Assembly (NCBI GenBank): GCA_036501825.1
Contig: DASXZP010000012.1
Location: 78,331-142,330 of the forward strand
Direction of reading: 5' to 3'
Source of the DNA: JAFECT01 sp036501825
Lineage (GTDB): Bacteria > Pseudomonadota > Alphaproteobacteria > Caulobacterales > Caulobacteraceae
Length of the DNA stretch: 64,000 nt
Made by a program: the position numbers and the translations under genes. The notes below the pieces were generated by a model, which saw nothing but the letters and a program-made list of their open reading frames with translations, had not been told where the DNA came from and searched no databases. Positions 9,434-17,492 of this stretch are shown piece by piece (the stretch's first letter is position 1; every line of letters begins with the position of its first letter).

Positions 9434-9907
9434 TTACTTCCCGCCTGCGTGCTTTTGCATGTAGTCGCGCAGGCTCGGTGTTTCCTTCGACTTGATGTCG
9501 TGCACGCGCCAGCCGGCGCCTGTGCGCACGAGGTCGAACTCCACGGGGATCACCTCCGGCGGCTGGGCCTCGGTGAAGGTCAGGCGCACCTGCACCACCG
9601 CGGTCCTTGCCGAGGCGTTCGCGTCGAGCACCTCTACCTTCATGCCGCCGGCGTCCTGGCACTGGCAGATCGGGTCGAAGTCGAGCGCGCCCACCTCGCC
9701 GTGGGCCAACCGACGGTCCTTGCGGATCAGGGCGATCAGGCCGGTGTCGTAGACCGAGGCGTCGGAGCGGACGTGCTTGTCGTAGAGCTTTTGGACGAAG
9801 GCCTTGGCCGACGCTGAGTCGCTAGGCGCAGCCAGGGCGGCGGGGGACGCGAGGGCGAGAAGGGCTGAGCCCAGGACCAGGGCCGATTTGAAAGGTCTGG
9901 CGAACAT
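9434..9907 (-). CDS. Secreted DUF3828-like protein
   Basis: The ATG at 9907 gives 157 residues beginning with a clear signal peptide (FARPFKSALVLGSALLALASPAALA) and follows a GGGAGCC ribosome binding site. The mature part starts with a helix (AKAFVQKLYDKHV), has a CQCQD motif near the middle, then beta strands with FDLVRTGAGWRVHDI, ending RDYMQKH. The pattern of a helix, strands and the phrase GWRVHDI is typical of periplasmic NTF2-like DUF3828 proteins. Function is unknown. It stands alone, 126 nt upstream of pccB on the same strand, and could share its transcript. Confidence 0.75.
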   Translation of the reverse strand: MFARPFKSALVLGSALLALASPAALAAPSDSASAKAFVQKLYDKHVRSDASVYDTGLIALIRKDRRLAHGEVGALDFDPICQCQDAGGMKVEVLDANASARTAVVQVRLTFTEAQPPEVIPVEFDLVRTGAGWRVHDIKSKETPSLRDYMQKHAGGK

Positions 9908-10105
9908 GGCGAGGCTCCCGAGGTGGTTCGCCGCCACAGGCCGCGGCTCAATGCCAAGCTTCGCAATTTCGGACGGCCGGCGCCAGTCCGGCCACGCATC
10001 CTGTGGCGGCGCGATCAGCTCACGGCGCGGAGCGGCTGCAGATGTTCATTTGTCCCCCACGACGGAACGCCCTATTCAAAGAACGCAAACAGGTCCGCAC
10101 CAACC

Positions 10106-10432
10106 ATGCTCGAAGGCTCCTGCCATTGCGGCGCGGTGCGCCTGACCCTTCCGCGTCCGCCGAAGGACGTCGCCGACTGCAATTGCTCGATCTGCCGCCG
10201 CCACGGCGGGCTGTGGGCGTACTATCGGGTCGCGGAGCTGAGCGTCACCGGCGAGACCGACACCTACGTCTGGGGCGATCGCATGCTCGCCTTGCATCGG
10301 TGCAAGACTTGCGGCGTCGTCACCCACTGGTCGCCGCTCGTCGACAACATCGACCGGACCGGCGTGAACATGCGGATGTTCGACCCGGCGCTCGTCGCGA
10401 GCCTTCCCGTTCGCAAACTCGACAACGCCTAG
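10106..10432 (+). CDS. GFA / CENP-V family zinc-binding protein
   Basis: From the ATG at 10106 the protein has 108 residues. It opens with the family signature GSCHCGAV (Cys6, Cys8), followed by CNCSIC (Cys25, Cys27, Cys30) and CKTCG (Cys66, Cys69), which together form the two zinc sites of the Mss4-like GFA fold. Members include glutathione-dependent formaldehyde-activating proteins, but most have no proven activity, and the catalytic role here is not known. A short membrane protein follows after 10 nt with a good ribosome binding site, so the two are probably one transcript. The longer upstream open frame is out of keeping with the family start. Confidence 0.9.
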   Translation: MLEGSCHCGAVRLTLPRPPKDVADCNCSICRRHGGLWAYYRVAELSVTGETDTYVWGDRMLALHRCKTCGVVTHWSPLVDNIDRTGVNMRMFDPALVASLPVRKLDNA

Positions 10433-10442
10433 GAGACGACGC

Positions 10443-10844
10443 ATGCGCCTGATCATCGCGTTCCTGCTGTCGGTCATCGTCTATGCGGTGCTGGCGCTGG
10501 CCGGTCTGTGGACCATCGCGGAGATCTACGCCCTGCCGCCGGGGACCAGCGTCACCGACCCGGCCATGGTGCGCGCGGTGCTGAGCTGCGCGCCGGTGAC
10601 GGCGAAGCTGTTGATCATGGCGGTGTGGACGGTGAGTTCGCTGGCGACCTGCGTCGCGGCCGTGCGCTGGGGCGGCAGCCCGAAGATGGCCTGGGTCGGC
10701 GGCCTGGTGGCGCTGGGCGGCGGGGTCTGGATGCTGACGCGGACGACCCAGCCGATCTGGATGACGATCTCCGCGGTGGTGATCCCCATCGTCGTCGCGG
10801 CGCTCTTAGGCTCGCGCAAGCTTCCGCGACGGGCGCGGGGGTGA
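10443..10844 (+). CDS. Small integral membrane protein, unknown function
   Basis: The 133-residue protein starts at an ATG after AGGAGA, ten nucleotides behind the GFA gene. Four hydrophobic segments are visible, at roughly residues 3-25, 45-68, 77-92 and 99-120, with a basic C-terminus (GSRKLPRRARG), consistent with four membrane helices and a cytoplasmic tail. No conserved motif that I recognise is present. Its position suggests co-transcription with the GFA-family gene but gives no function. Confidence 0.75.
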   Translation: MRLIIAFLLSVIVYAVLALAGLWTIAEIYALPPGTSVTDPAMVRAVLSCAPVTAKLLIMAVWTVSSLATCVAAVRWGGSPKMAWVGGLVALGGGVWMLTRTTQPIWMTISAVVIPIVVAALLGSRKLPRRARG

Positions 10845-10936
10845 CCCGGCGTTGATATTCCGGTGTAATGTGGAGGCCTTCATTATGCCTTCGCCCGCCC
10901 GCAATCTCGCGCCTCAACCGGACCCGGACCGCCTCC

Positions 10937-11377
10937 ATGAAAATCGCCGCCGCCCTGCTCATCGCCTCGACCCTCGCCGCCGCGCCGGCCCTTGCCCAGA
11001 CGGCCGGCCCCGCCCCGGTTGCGGCCCCCGCGCCGTCGCAGGTCGATCCGAACATGGTCGATCCGAGCCCCGAGCAGGCGAAGGCCGCGGAAGACGCCGT
11101 CCGCGCCGCCATCGAGGCGTTCCGCAGCGGCAAGGTCGACTACGCCACCATGACCGACGAGCTGCACACCCAGATCGCGCCCCAGGCGGAGCACATCCAC
11201 AACATCCTGGTCGGCCTCGGCGATCTGAAGGTGCTGAAAGCGGTCATCATGGACAAGGACGCCAAGGTGATCTTCCTGCGGGCGGAGTTCGCCGGCGGCG
11301 CCAACTACGACTGGGCGGTCCAGATCGCGCCCGACGGCAAACTCGCGCAACTCGCACTGCGCCCATCACAGGATTAG
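10937..11377 (+). CDS. Secreted protein of unknown function, possibly NTF2-like
   Basis: The ATG at 10937 gives 146 residues with a signal peptide (KIAAALLIASTLAAAPALAQ) and a Pro/Ala-rich linker. The mature domain has an N-terminal helix (EQAKAAEDAVRAAIEAFRSG), then alternating strands and ends with YDWAVQIAPDGKLAQLALRP. The helix plus curved sheet pattern and the closing phrase resemble NTF2-like domains that accompany secreted serine hydrolases; this is a weak fold inference. It stands alone between the membrane protein and the PhyH gene. A longer open frame upstream lacks the signal peptide at its start. Confidence 0.7.
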   Translation: MKIAAALLIASTLAAAPALAQTAGPAPVAAPAPSQVDPNMVDPSPEQAKAAEDAVRAAIEAFRSGKVDYATMTDELHTQIAPQAEHIHNILVGLGDLKVLKAVIMDKDAKVIFLRAEFAGGANYDWAVQIAPDGKLAQLALRPSQD

Positions 11378-11489
11378 GATTTTCAAGCTTGGCCTCTTTC
11401 TGACGAAAGATGGCGCTGCGGCAATCCGCCCGCCAAGCTTAGCCGGACACGCGGTCGTATTTTCTCCCTCCCAAATCGAGGGAACCGCG

Positions 11490-12308
11490 ATGACTGTTCA
11501 CGCCCCGATCTTCGGCTTCACGGCCGCGCAGGCCGACGCGCACGCCGACGAGGTGCGCGCGACGAGCGCCACCATTCTGCGCGGCGCCATCCCGGTCGAG
11601 GTGATCGATCGCTGGAACGCGGCGTTCCAGCCGCTGCTGCAGGCGACCATCGCGGCCGAGGGCGACGATCCCAATCGCGGCGCCGGGCGCTATTACACCA
11701 CCCTGCCGTTTCACGATTTGTGGGCCGACCCGGCGGTGATCGACAACGACGCGATCATGGCGGTGGTCGAGCGCCTGATCGGCGCCGACGGGGTGCTGTG
11801 CCAACTCGCGGCGGACACGCCCGTGGCCGGCTCGCAGTATCAGGACCTGCACCGCGACACGCAGTTGCTGTTCCCGGAGACGGGCGCCGAGACCCCCGCC
11901 TATCAGCTCGCGGTGAACTTCCCGCTGGTCGACGTCACGGCCGACAACGGGCCGATGCAGTACGCGCCGGGCACGCACATGATGTCCAAGGCCGATGGTC
12001 TCGCCGCCGTCGCGAGCGGCGCCATCCCGCTGGTCGAGGCTTTGATGAACCGCGGCGACGTGATGATCCGCGATGTGCGCCACATCCACCGCGGCACCCC
12101 CAACCCGTGCGACACGCCGCGGCCGATGGCGGTGGTCGGCTATTCGCGCCGCTGGCTGTTCCGCCCCGAGGTGAGCATCCGCGTGCCGCGTCCAACGCTT
12201 GAGCGCTTACCGGAGCGCGCACGCCGGTGGCTGCGCTTCAACCCGGTGTTCGACACGGTCGAGGAAGCCACCGCCGGCGGCGAAAGCTACCGCGTGTTCG
12301 CCTACTGA
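11490..12308 (+). CDS. Phytanoyl-CoA dioxygenase (PhyH) family oxygenase
   Basis: The 272-residue protein has the double-stranded beta-helix layout of Fe(II)/2-oxoglutarate dioxygenases. The iron ligands appear to be His121 and Asp123 (DLHRDTQ) and the distal His200 in HIHRGTPN, and an arginine follows at TPRPM for 2-oxoglutarate. GPMQYAPGTH, between the ligands, is a common PhyH signature. Family members hydroxylate lipids or small metabolites; the substrate cannot be inferred. The gene has no obvious operon partner. The start ATG follows GAGGGAACC. Confidence 0.88.
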   Translation: MTVHAPIFGFTAAQADAHADEVRATSATILRGAIPVEVIDRWNAAFQPLLQATIAAEGDDPNRGAGRYYTTLPFHDLWADPAVIDNDAIMAVVERLIGADGVLCQLAADTPVAGSQYQDLHRDTQLLFPETGAETPAYQLAVNFPLVDVTADNGPMQYAPGTHMMSKADGLAAVASGAIPLVEALMNRGDVMIRDVRHIHRGTPNPCDTPRPMAVVGYSRRWLFRPEVSIRVPRPTLERLPERARRWLRFNPVFDTVEEATAGGESYRVFAY

Positions 12309-12588
12309 TCCTGCCGGACGGCACAGTCTTGGCCCTTGCCGCCGGCCCGCTTTGCGGGATGATCGGCTCATGGATCCAGCCGTCCTCGCGTCGGCCCGGA
12401 ACTGCACGATTTCCTGGGCGCCTGGCCGACCGCGGCGCCGACGGCCTGCACCCCCAGCGCCCGCGTCGCCTTGCAGGCCCACGCCGACAGCCGCGCGGCG
12501 CTGAAGCGGTTCCCGTTCGGCTCACACCGCGCTCGGGCAAGCGTTGCCATTCACCCTCAGGTCGTATATGTAAGCTTCGGGGGGATTC
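12309..12588 (+). other. 280-nt gap without a supportable gene
   Basis: This stretch separates the PhyH gene from the secreted pair. A short hairpin-like sequence (CCGGCCCGCTTTGCGGG) lies near 12340. Several overlapping open frames cross it, but none has a convincing start, signal or family resemblance. A decayed gene cannot be excluded. Confidence 0.5.
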
Positions 12589-13329
12589 ATGCGAATTCAG
12601 ATAGTTGCGGTCGCTTCGGCGGTCGTGGTCACCTGCAGCTCGACCTGCGCGCTTGCGCAGCCCTCGCCGGCCGCGCCGCCGCCGGCGACGAATTCAGCAA
12701 TTGCAACGCCGGCCGCCGCGCCTGCGCCTGCGACACCGAGCGCCGCTCCGGCGGCGCGCGTCGCGTCCGGCTCGCTCATCGTCATCGAAATCAACGAGCT
12801 CGTCTCGACCAAGATTCAGAAGAAGGGCGACATGTTCGCCCTCAAACTCGCCGAGGCCATTACGTATCACGGTCGTGAAATCATACCGGCGGGAACACCC
12901 GGTATGGGGCAGATCATCGACACCGCGCCGCCGGGATTCGGCGGCGCGCCCGCAAAGCTCGTGCTCGCCGCGCGATACCTCGAGTTCAACGGCGCGCACG
13001 TGCCGATCCACGCGATGAAACTCGGCGGGCAGGGTGAGGATCGCGACCGGATCGCGATGGCCGTGTCCGGCCTTCCCTACGTCGGCCTCGCGAGCATCTT
13101 CATTCACGGCGGTCAGATGGAGCTTCCGCCCGGCTCGCGCGCCCTGGCCAAACTCGGCGTCGATCTGCCGGTGCCCGATGCGCTCGTCGCTGATCCGCCG
13201 GCTCCCGATGCGTCGGTTGCCAAACCCACGGCGGCGCCCGCGCCAGATCCCGCGACAACGCCGCCGGCGGCGCCGGCCGGCCCGACCCAACCTCAGACCC
13301 CGCCTGCTCCACAAGGAAAGCAACCATGA
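12589..13329 (+). CDS. Secreted protein with Pro/Ala-rich arms, unknown function
   Basis: The 246-residue protein begins with a signal peptide ending CALAQ, then a 40-residue Ala/Pro linker. The folded core, about residues 58-190, starts SGSLIVIEINELVSTKIQKKG and contains TYHGREIIPAGTPGMGQI, a pattern of short strands reminiscent of the beta-barrel domain of TrbI/VirB10-type proteins, though too short to call. The C-terminus is again Pro/Ala-rich. Its last codons overlap the next start as ATGA (13326-13329), so it is translationally coupled to a DUF2846 protein. Both products should be exported. Confidence 0.7.
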   Translation: MRIQIVAVASAVVVTCSSTCALAQPSPAAPPPATNSAIATPAAAPAPATPSAAPAARVASGSLIVIEINELVSTKIQKKGDMFALKLAEAITYHGREIIPAGTPGMGQIIDTAPPGFGGAPAKLVLAARYLEFNGAHVPIHAMKLGGQGEDRDRIAMAVSGLPYVGLASIFIHGGQMELPPGSRALAKLGVDLPVPDALVADPPAPDASVAKPTAAPAPDPATTPPAAPAGPTQPQTPPAPQGKQP

Positions 13330-13841
13330 AGAAGCATGTCTCGCTCGCCCTCCTGGCCGCTGCGGCGATCACCGCCGGCGCCTTGGCCGCGCCCGCGGTA
13401 GCGCAAGACCAATCGGCCGCCGCCGCGCCCGCGGCGCCAGCCGACGCCTCTACGTCGCGCGTTGGAGCGCCACCGGCAGGCAAGGGACAAATCGTGTTCT
13501 TCCGGCCGAGCGCGGCGGGCTTCCTGCTGAGCTTTTCCGTGCACGACGGCGACAAGGGCGTCGTGAAGCTCGCCAACAACTCCTACGCGGTGGTGCCGAT
13601 CGAGCCGGGGACGCACACCTTCGTCATCGAGTCCGAGGCGAAGGACACGCTCACCCTCGAGATCGAGGCGGGCGAGACCTATTACGTGCGCCAGTCGATG
13701 GCCATGGGTCTGATCGTCGGCCACCCGCGTCTCAGCCTCGCCGATCAGGGCACGTTCGACGCGGTGAAGTCTCTCAAACTGACCAAGCTCACCGCGACCG
13801 ACAAGCACGCCCAAGCCGCTGACACGACCGCCGCAAAGTAG
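13326..13841 (+). CDS. DUF2846 domain protein, secreted
   Basis: The 171-residue product has a signal peptide (cleavage near AVAQD), an Ala-rich linker, and a beta-sandwich domain with GQIVFFRPS, NNSYAVVPIEPGTHTF and EAGETYYVRQ. These are typical of DUF2846, a family of secreted or lipid-anchored bacterial proteins of unknown role. The start codon lies inside the stop of the preceding gene. Family proteins often sit beside other envelope proteins, as here, so a joint envelope function is a reasonable inference. Confidence 0.8.
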   Translation: MKKHVSLALLAAAAITAGALAAPAVAQDQSAAAAPAAPADASTSRVGAPPAGKGQIVFFRPSAAGFLLSFSVHDGDKGVVKLANNSYAVVPIEPGTHTFVIESEAKDTLTLEIEAGETYYVRQSMAMGLIVGHPRLSLADQGTFDAVKSLKLTKLTATDKHAQAADTTAAK

Positions 13842-13982
13842 TCGCCTGCATCTCCATGGTTCGTCGCCTCCGGGACAAGCCGGGGGCGACGGATCAGTGA
13901 TGTCGTCGCCAGCTTACCAAAGCTTCATTTGCGTCGAGCCGCGCGGCGCGATGGTATCTTCCTGCAAACTCGGGGGACCGCC

Positions 13983-15122
13983 ATGAATCGCCGCGCCTTT
14001 ACCCTTCTCGCCGCCTCGGCGCTGGCCCTTCCGGCGGCGCCCGCTTTTGCCCTGGCCGGCCTGCCCGACCTCGACGCCGTGACCGCCGACGCGCTGAAGG
14101 ACTCCAAGGTCCCGGCGGTGGGCGTGCTGGTGATCCGCGACGGCGCGGTGGCGGGAAAGGCGGTGCGCGGCGTGCGCCGCAACGATCGTCCCGATCGGGT
14201 GACGCCGGACGACGTGTGGCACATCGGCTCCGACGGCAAGTCGATGACCGCGACCATGATCGCGCGCCTGATCGATCGCGGCGTGTTGAGCTGGGATGCG
14301 CCGCTGGAAAAGATGCTGCCCGAGCTGGCGGCGGACATGCAGCCCGCCTATCGCCCCGCGACGCTGGTCACCTTGATGGCGCACCACGCGGGCCTGCCGC
14401 ACGACTATTCCGACGAGAAGGCGCTCGTGCGCTTCTTCGACGATCCGCGACCGACCACCGCGCAACGGCTCGATTACTTCAAGCTCGCGCTCGCTGAGGC
14501 GCCGGTGAACACCCCGGGCACGGCGTTCAGCTATTCCAACACCGGCTTCTTGCTGGCGGCGGCCTGCGCCGAACACGCCACCGGTCAGAGCTACGAAGCC
14601 CTGATGCAGCGCGAGGTCTACGATCCGCTCGGCATGAGGACCGCGGCCATCGGCGTCACCCACGACCCGCAGACGCGCGGCCACGTGAACGACCATCCGG
14701 CGAGCGAAAAGGACGCCATTCCCCGTTTCTTCGGACCCGCCGGCAATATGTACATGTCGCTCGACGATTGGTCGCGTTTCGCCATCGACCAGATCGACGG
14801 CTGGCACGGTCACGGCAAGCTGCTGAAGCCTGCGACCTACCACAAGCTGCAAACCCCCGCCTTCCCGCCGGACACCGCCGGCCTCGGCTGGGGCGCATCG
14901 CCGACCGCGCTCGGCCGCAAAGGCCCGGCGCTCACCCACGCGGGTTCGGACGGCACCATGTACGCGATCATCTGCCTGTTTCCCGAAGCGCGCACGGGCC
15001 TGCTCGTCGCCTGCAACGCCGGCGAAGCCATGGGCGGGGACAAGGTGGTGAAGGCGGCGATGAAGCCGCTGCTGCCGTGCGTCTCCGACGAGGCGCCGGC
15101 GGAGGCTAAGCCGGCGGCTTGA
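13983..15122 (+). CDS. Secreted serine hydrolase, class C beta-lactamase / esterase family
   Basis: The 379-residue protein from the ATG at 13983 has a signal peptide with an RR pair (NRRAFTLLAAS) that could be Tat or Sec type. The penicillin-binding fold is marked by Ser83-x-x-Lys86 in GSDGK, by Tyr184-Ser-Asn186 in FSYSNTGF, and by His319-Ala-Gly321 in THAGSDGT in place of the KTG box. The HxG box is common in esterase- and peptidase-like members rather than true AmpC lactamases, so resistance should not be assumed. The gene is flanked by the DUF2846 gene and converges on ATP12. Confidence 0.92.
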   Translation: MNRRAFTLLAASALALPAAPAFALAGLPDLDAVTADALKDSKVPAVGVLVIRDGAVAGKAVRGVRRNDRPDRVTPDDVWHIGSDGKSMTATMIARLIDRGVLSWDAPLEKMLPELAADMQPAYRPATLVTLMAHHAGLPHDYSDEKALVRFFDDPRPTTAQRLDYFKLALAEAPVNTPGTAFSYSNTGFLLAAACAEHATGQSYEALMQREVYDPLGMRTAAIGVTHDPQTRGHVNDHPASEKDAIPRFFGPAGNMYMSLDDWSRFAIDQIDGWHGHGKLLKPATYHKLQTPAFPPDTAGLGWGASPTALGRKGPALTHAGSDGTMYAIICLFPEARTGLLVACNAGEAMGGDKVVKAAMKPLLPCVSDEAPAEAKPAA

Positions 15123-15204
15123 TGTTCCGTCGTCCCGGGCGACGGCTTCCTTCACCACACCCTCCCCCTTTGGGTGAGGGTAACTATGAGAAAGCAGGCT
15201 CGGG

Positions 15205-15927
15205 TTAGTTGCCTGTCGAGCTTACCGCCTCCAGCCACCGCCCCGCGCTGATCGCGTCGCTGCGCAGCGCGGTGGTGCGGGCGGCGGCTTCGGCGTCTTC
15301 GCCCCAGTGTTCGGCCTGGAAGATTTCGTCGAGGCGTGAGAGGTCGAAGGCGGTTGCGGCGTCGAGTTCGCCGCGTTGCACCGCGAGCGCCAGGATCGCC
15401 GAGCCGTAGAGCGACGCGGTCCAGGCGAAGCCGGTCAGGGCGAAGGCGTCCAGCTCCAGCGCCAGCTCGCGCACCCGCGCGACCGTCGGTTCCGGTTGCG
15501 GCGTGTGACGGATGCCGGTGGCGCGTTCGAACCTCAGCCCCAGGTCACGCTCGGCCCATTCCAGCACGGGAATCCATTTATCGACCTGGCGCTCGACCAG
15601 CGCCGACGGCGTCTCCGCAAAGTAACACAGCGCGTCCGCCGACGCGTAGCGCGCCACCTCGCCCGCGACCGCTTCGCGCGCGCCGCCCACGCGATCGATG
15701 GCGGTGAACGCGAGCCGTGTGAGCGGCATGTGCGCGAGGTCGAGATGCTCGCCCACCGCATCCCACTCCCCCGCGACCAGGACGGCCGCGGCCTGCGACG
15801 GAAGCGTCAAGCGGGCGCGGCGCGGCGTCTGCGCGGTGCGGCCATCGAGCTGGATGGTGAATCCGCCTTCACCGTGCGCGACTGTGGCGGCCTTCCAGAA
15901 TCGCCGCGGTTTGCCTTCGTCGTTCAT
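15205..15927 (-). CDS. ATP12 family F1-ATPase assembly chaperone
   Basis: The 240-residue protein begins RRFWKAATV and carries QLDGRTAQTPRR, GEWDAVGEHLD and MPLTRLAFTAIDR, which are hallmarks of ATP12. In mitochondria this chaperone binds the F1 alpha subunit during assembly; homologues are frequent in alphaproteobacteria and likely act in the cytoplasm. C-terminal features include WTASLYGSAILALAV and the acidic EIFQAEHWGEDAEA. The gene converges with the serine hydrolase. No ATP synthase gene is nearby. Confidence 0.93.
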   Translation of the reverse strand: MNDEGKPRRFWKAATVAHGEGGFTIQLDGRTAQTPRRARLTLPSQAAAVLVAGEWDAVGEHLDLAHMPLTRLAFTAIDRVGGAREAVAGEVARYASADALCYFAETPSALVERQVDKWIPVLEWAERDLGLRFERATGIRHTPQPEPTVARVRELALELDAFALTGFAWTASLYGSAILALAVQRGELDAATAFDLSRLDEIFQAEHWGEDAEAAARTTALRSDAISAGRWLEAVSSTGN

Positions 15928-16013
15928 CCCTGCGTCAGCTTCCCGGGGCTAGAGTTTAGACGGAGCCGGCCCGGCGGGGCCGTTCCAGTACAGTGGCGTT
16001 TGCGGAGACGGAC

Positions 16014-17492
16014 ATGGCGCAAAACTCTGCCGGCTTGCAAGCGGCGATCGCCGCCACCCGCTTCGGCCTCGGCGCAAAGCCGGGCGAAATCGACGCCGCG
16101 ACGCCGGACCCCAAGGCCTGGCTGATCGCCCAGATCCGCCCGACCGGCGCGGACCAGCCGCAGGGCCAGCTTCCGAACTCCCGCGACCAACTGCTGGCGC
16201 TGGCCAGCTATCGCCAGGACCGCAAGGAGGCCAAGGCCGACGGCGTCGTCCTGCCCAAGGCCGCCAAGCGTGCGGCGGCTGCGCAGACCGCCATGGCGGA
16301 CACGCCCGGCATGACCGCCGCCGCGCCGCCCGCCATGAGCCCGGACGCCGAGCGTCAAGCCGCGATGCTGAAGACTGAGCTAAAGACCGTGCGCGACGAA
16401 GCCGGCGACGAGTTCCTCGCCCGCGCCCGGCTCGGCGCCGCCACCGACGCCAGTTTCCGCGAACGCTGGGCCCTGTTCTGGTTCAACCACTTCACCGTCT
16501 CGGCGGTGAAGCTCGAGTCCGCCGTGGTCACCGGTCCGTTCGAGCGCGAGGCGATCCGACCGCGCGTGTTCGGCCGTTTCGAAGACCTGCTGGTGGCGTC
16601 CAGCACCCATCCGGCGATGCTGCTCTACCTCGACCAGGCGCGTTCGGCCGGGCCGGACTCGCTGGGCGGCCGCACGCGCAAGCTGGGTCTGAACGAAAAC
16701 CTCGCGCGCGAGATCATGGAGCTGCACACCGTCGGCGCCGACGCGGGCTACACCCAGGCGGACGTGACCGAGTTCGCGCGCGCGCTTACCGGCTGGTCGG
16801 TGGGCGGACCGAAGGACGCGGTGCGCGGTTTCGACGGCCGTTACCTCTACCGCGCCGCGATCCACGAGCCCGGCGGCCGTGAGATCATGGGCCGCAACTA
16901 CGGCGACTCCGGCGAGGCGCAGGCGCGCGCCGTCCTGCACGATCTCGCCGCCGATCCGCGCACCGCCAAGCGCATCAGCCGCAAGCTGGCGATCCATTTC
17001 GTGGCCGACGATCCGCCGCAGGCGCTGGTCGATCGGCTGAGCAATGCGTGGATGAAGTCCGGCGGCCAGCTCGACGTCGTCGCGCGTGCGCTGGTCGAGG
17101 CGCCCGAGGCGTGGGACCCGGACGCGCGCAAGTTCAAAACACCCTACGAACTGGTTGTCTCGGGCTACCGTGCCTGCGGCGTGCAGCCGACCAAGATGCA
17201 GCATCTCGCCATCCTGACCGCGCTGGGCCAAAAGCCGTTCAGTCCGCCCTCGCCGAAAGGCTGGTCCGACGAAGCTGCCGACTGGGCCACCTCCGACGGG
17301 GTGATCAAGCGGCTGGAGTGGGCCAAGGGGTTCTCCGCCGTGGTCGGCCCGCTGGTCGATCCGGTCGCCACCGCCAAGTCGTCGCTCGGCGCGCGGCTCA
17401 GCGATCGCACCGCCACCGCGGTCGCCCGCGCGGAAAGCCGCCCCGAAGCGCTCGCCCTTCTTCTCATGTCGCCGGAGTTTCAACGCCGATGA
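16014..17492 (+). CDS. DUF1800 family protein
   Basis: The protein has 492 residues from the ATG at 16014, which follows GGAG by six bases; a GTG seven codons upstream is less likely. It carries the DUF1800 hallmarks: AATRFGLGAKPGEID near the N-terminus, FWFNHFTVS, LNENLAREIMELHTVG and FARALTGWSVG. No signal peptide is obvious. Family members are nearly always paired with a DUF1501 gene, as here, with an ATGA overlap at 17489-17492. Biochemical function is unknown; the pair has been proposed to act in the cell envelope or in secreted-material handling, but that is unproven. Confidence 0.92.
   Translation: MAQNSAGLQAAIAATRFGLGAKPGEIDAATPDPKAWLIAQIRPTGADQPQGQLPNSRDQLLALASYRQDRKEAKADGVVLPKAAKRAAAAQTAMADTPGMTAAAPPAMSPDAERQAAMLKTELKTVRDEAGDEFLARARLGAATDASFRERWALFWFNHFTVSAVKLESAVVTGPFEREAIRPRVFGRFEDLLVASSTHPAMLLYLDQARSAGPDSLGGRTRKLGLNENLAREIMELHTVGADAGYTQADVTEFARALTGWSVGGPKDAVRGFDGRYLYRAAIHEPGGREIMGRNYGDSGEAQARAVLHDLAADPRTAKRISRKLAIHFVADDPPQALVDRLSNAWMKSGGQLDVVARALVEAPEAWDPDARKFKTPYELVVSGYRACGVQPTKMQHLAILTALGQKPFSPPSPKGWSDEAADWATSDGVIKRLEWAKGFSAVVGPLVDPVATAKSSLGARLSDRTATAVARAESRPEALALLLMSPEFQRR

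Noticed and set aside
12199..12604. Open frames in the gap after the PhyH gene
   Set aside because: Arg/Pro-rich translations in several frames, no credible start or domain; possibly remnants, not supportable as a gene.
13983..15122. Calling the serine hydrolase an antibiotic-resistance beta-lactamase
   Set aside because: The KTG box is replaced by HAG, common in esterase- and peptidase-like members, so resistance cannot be claimed.
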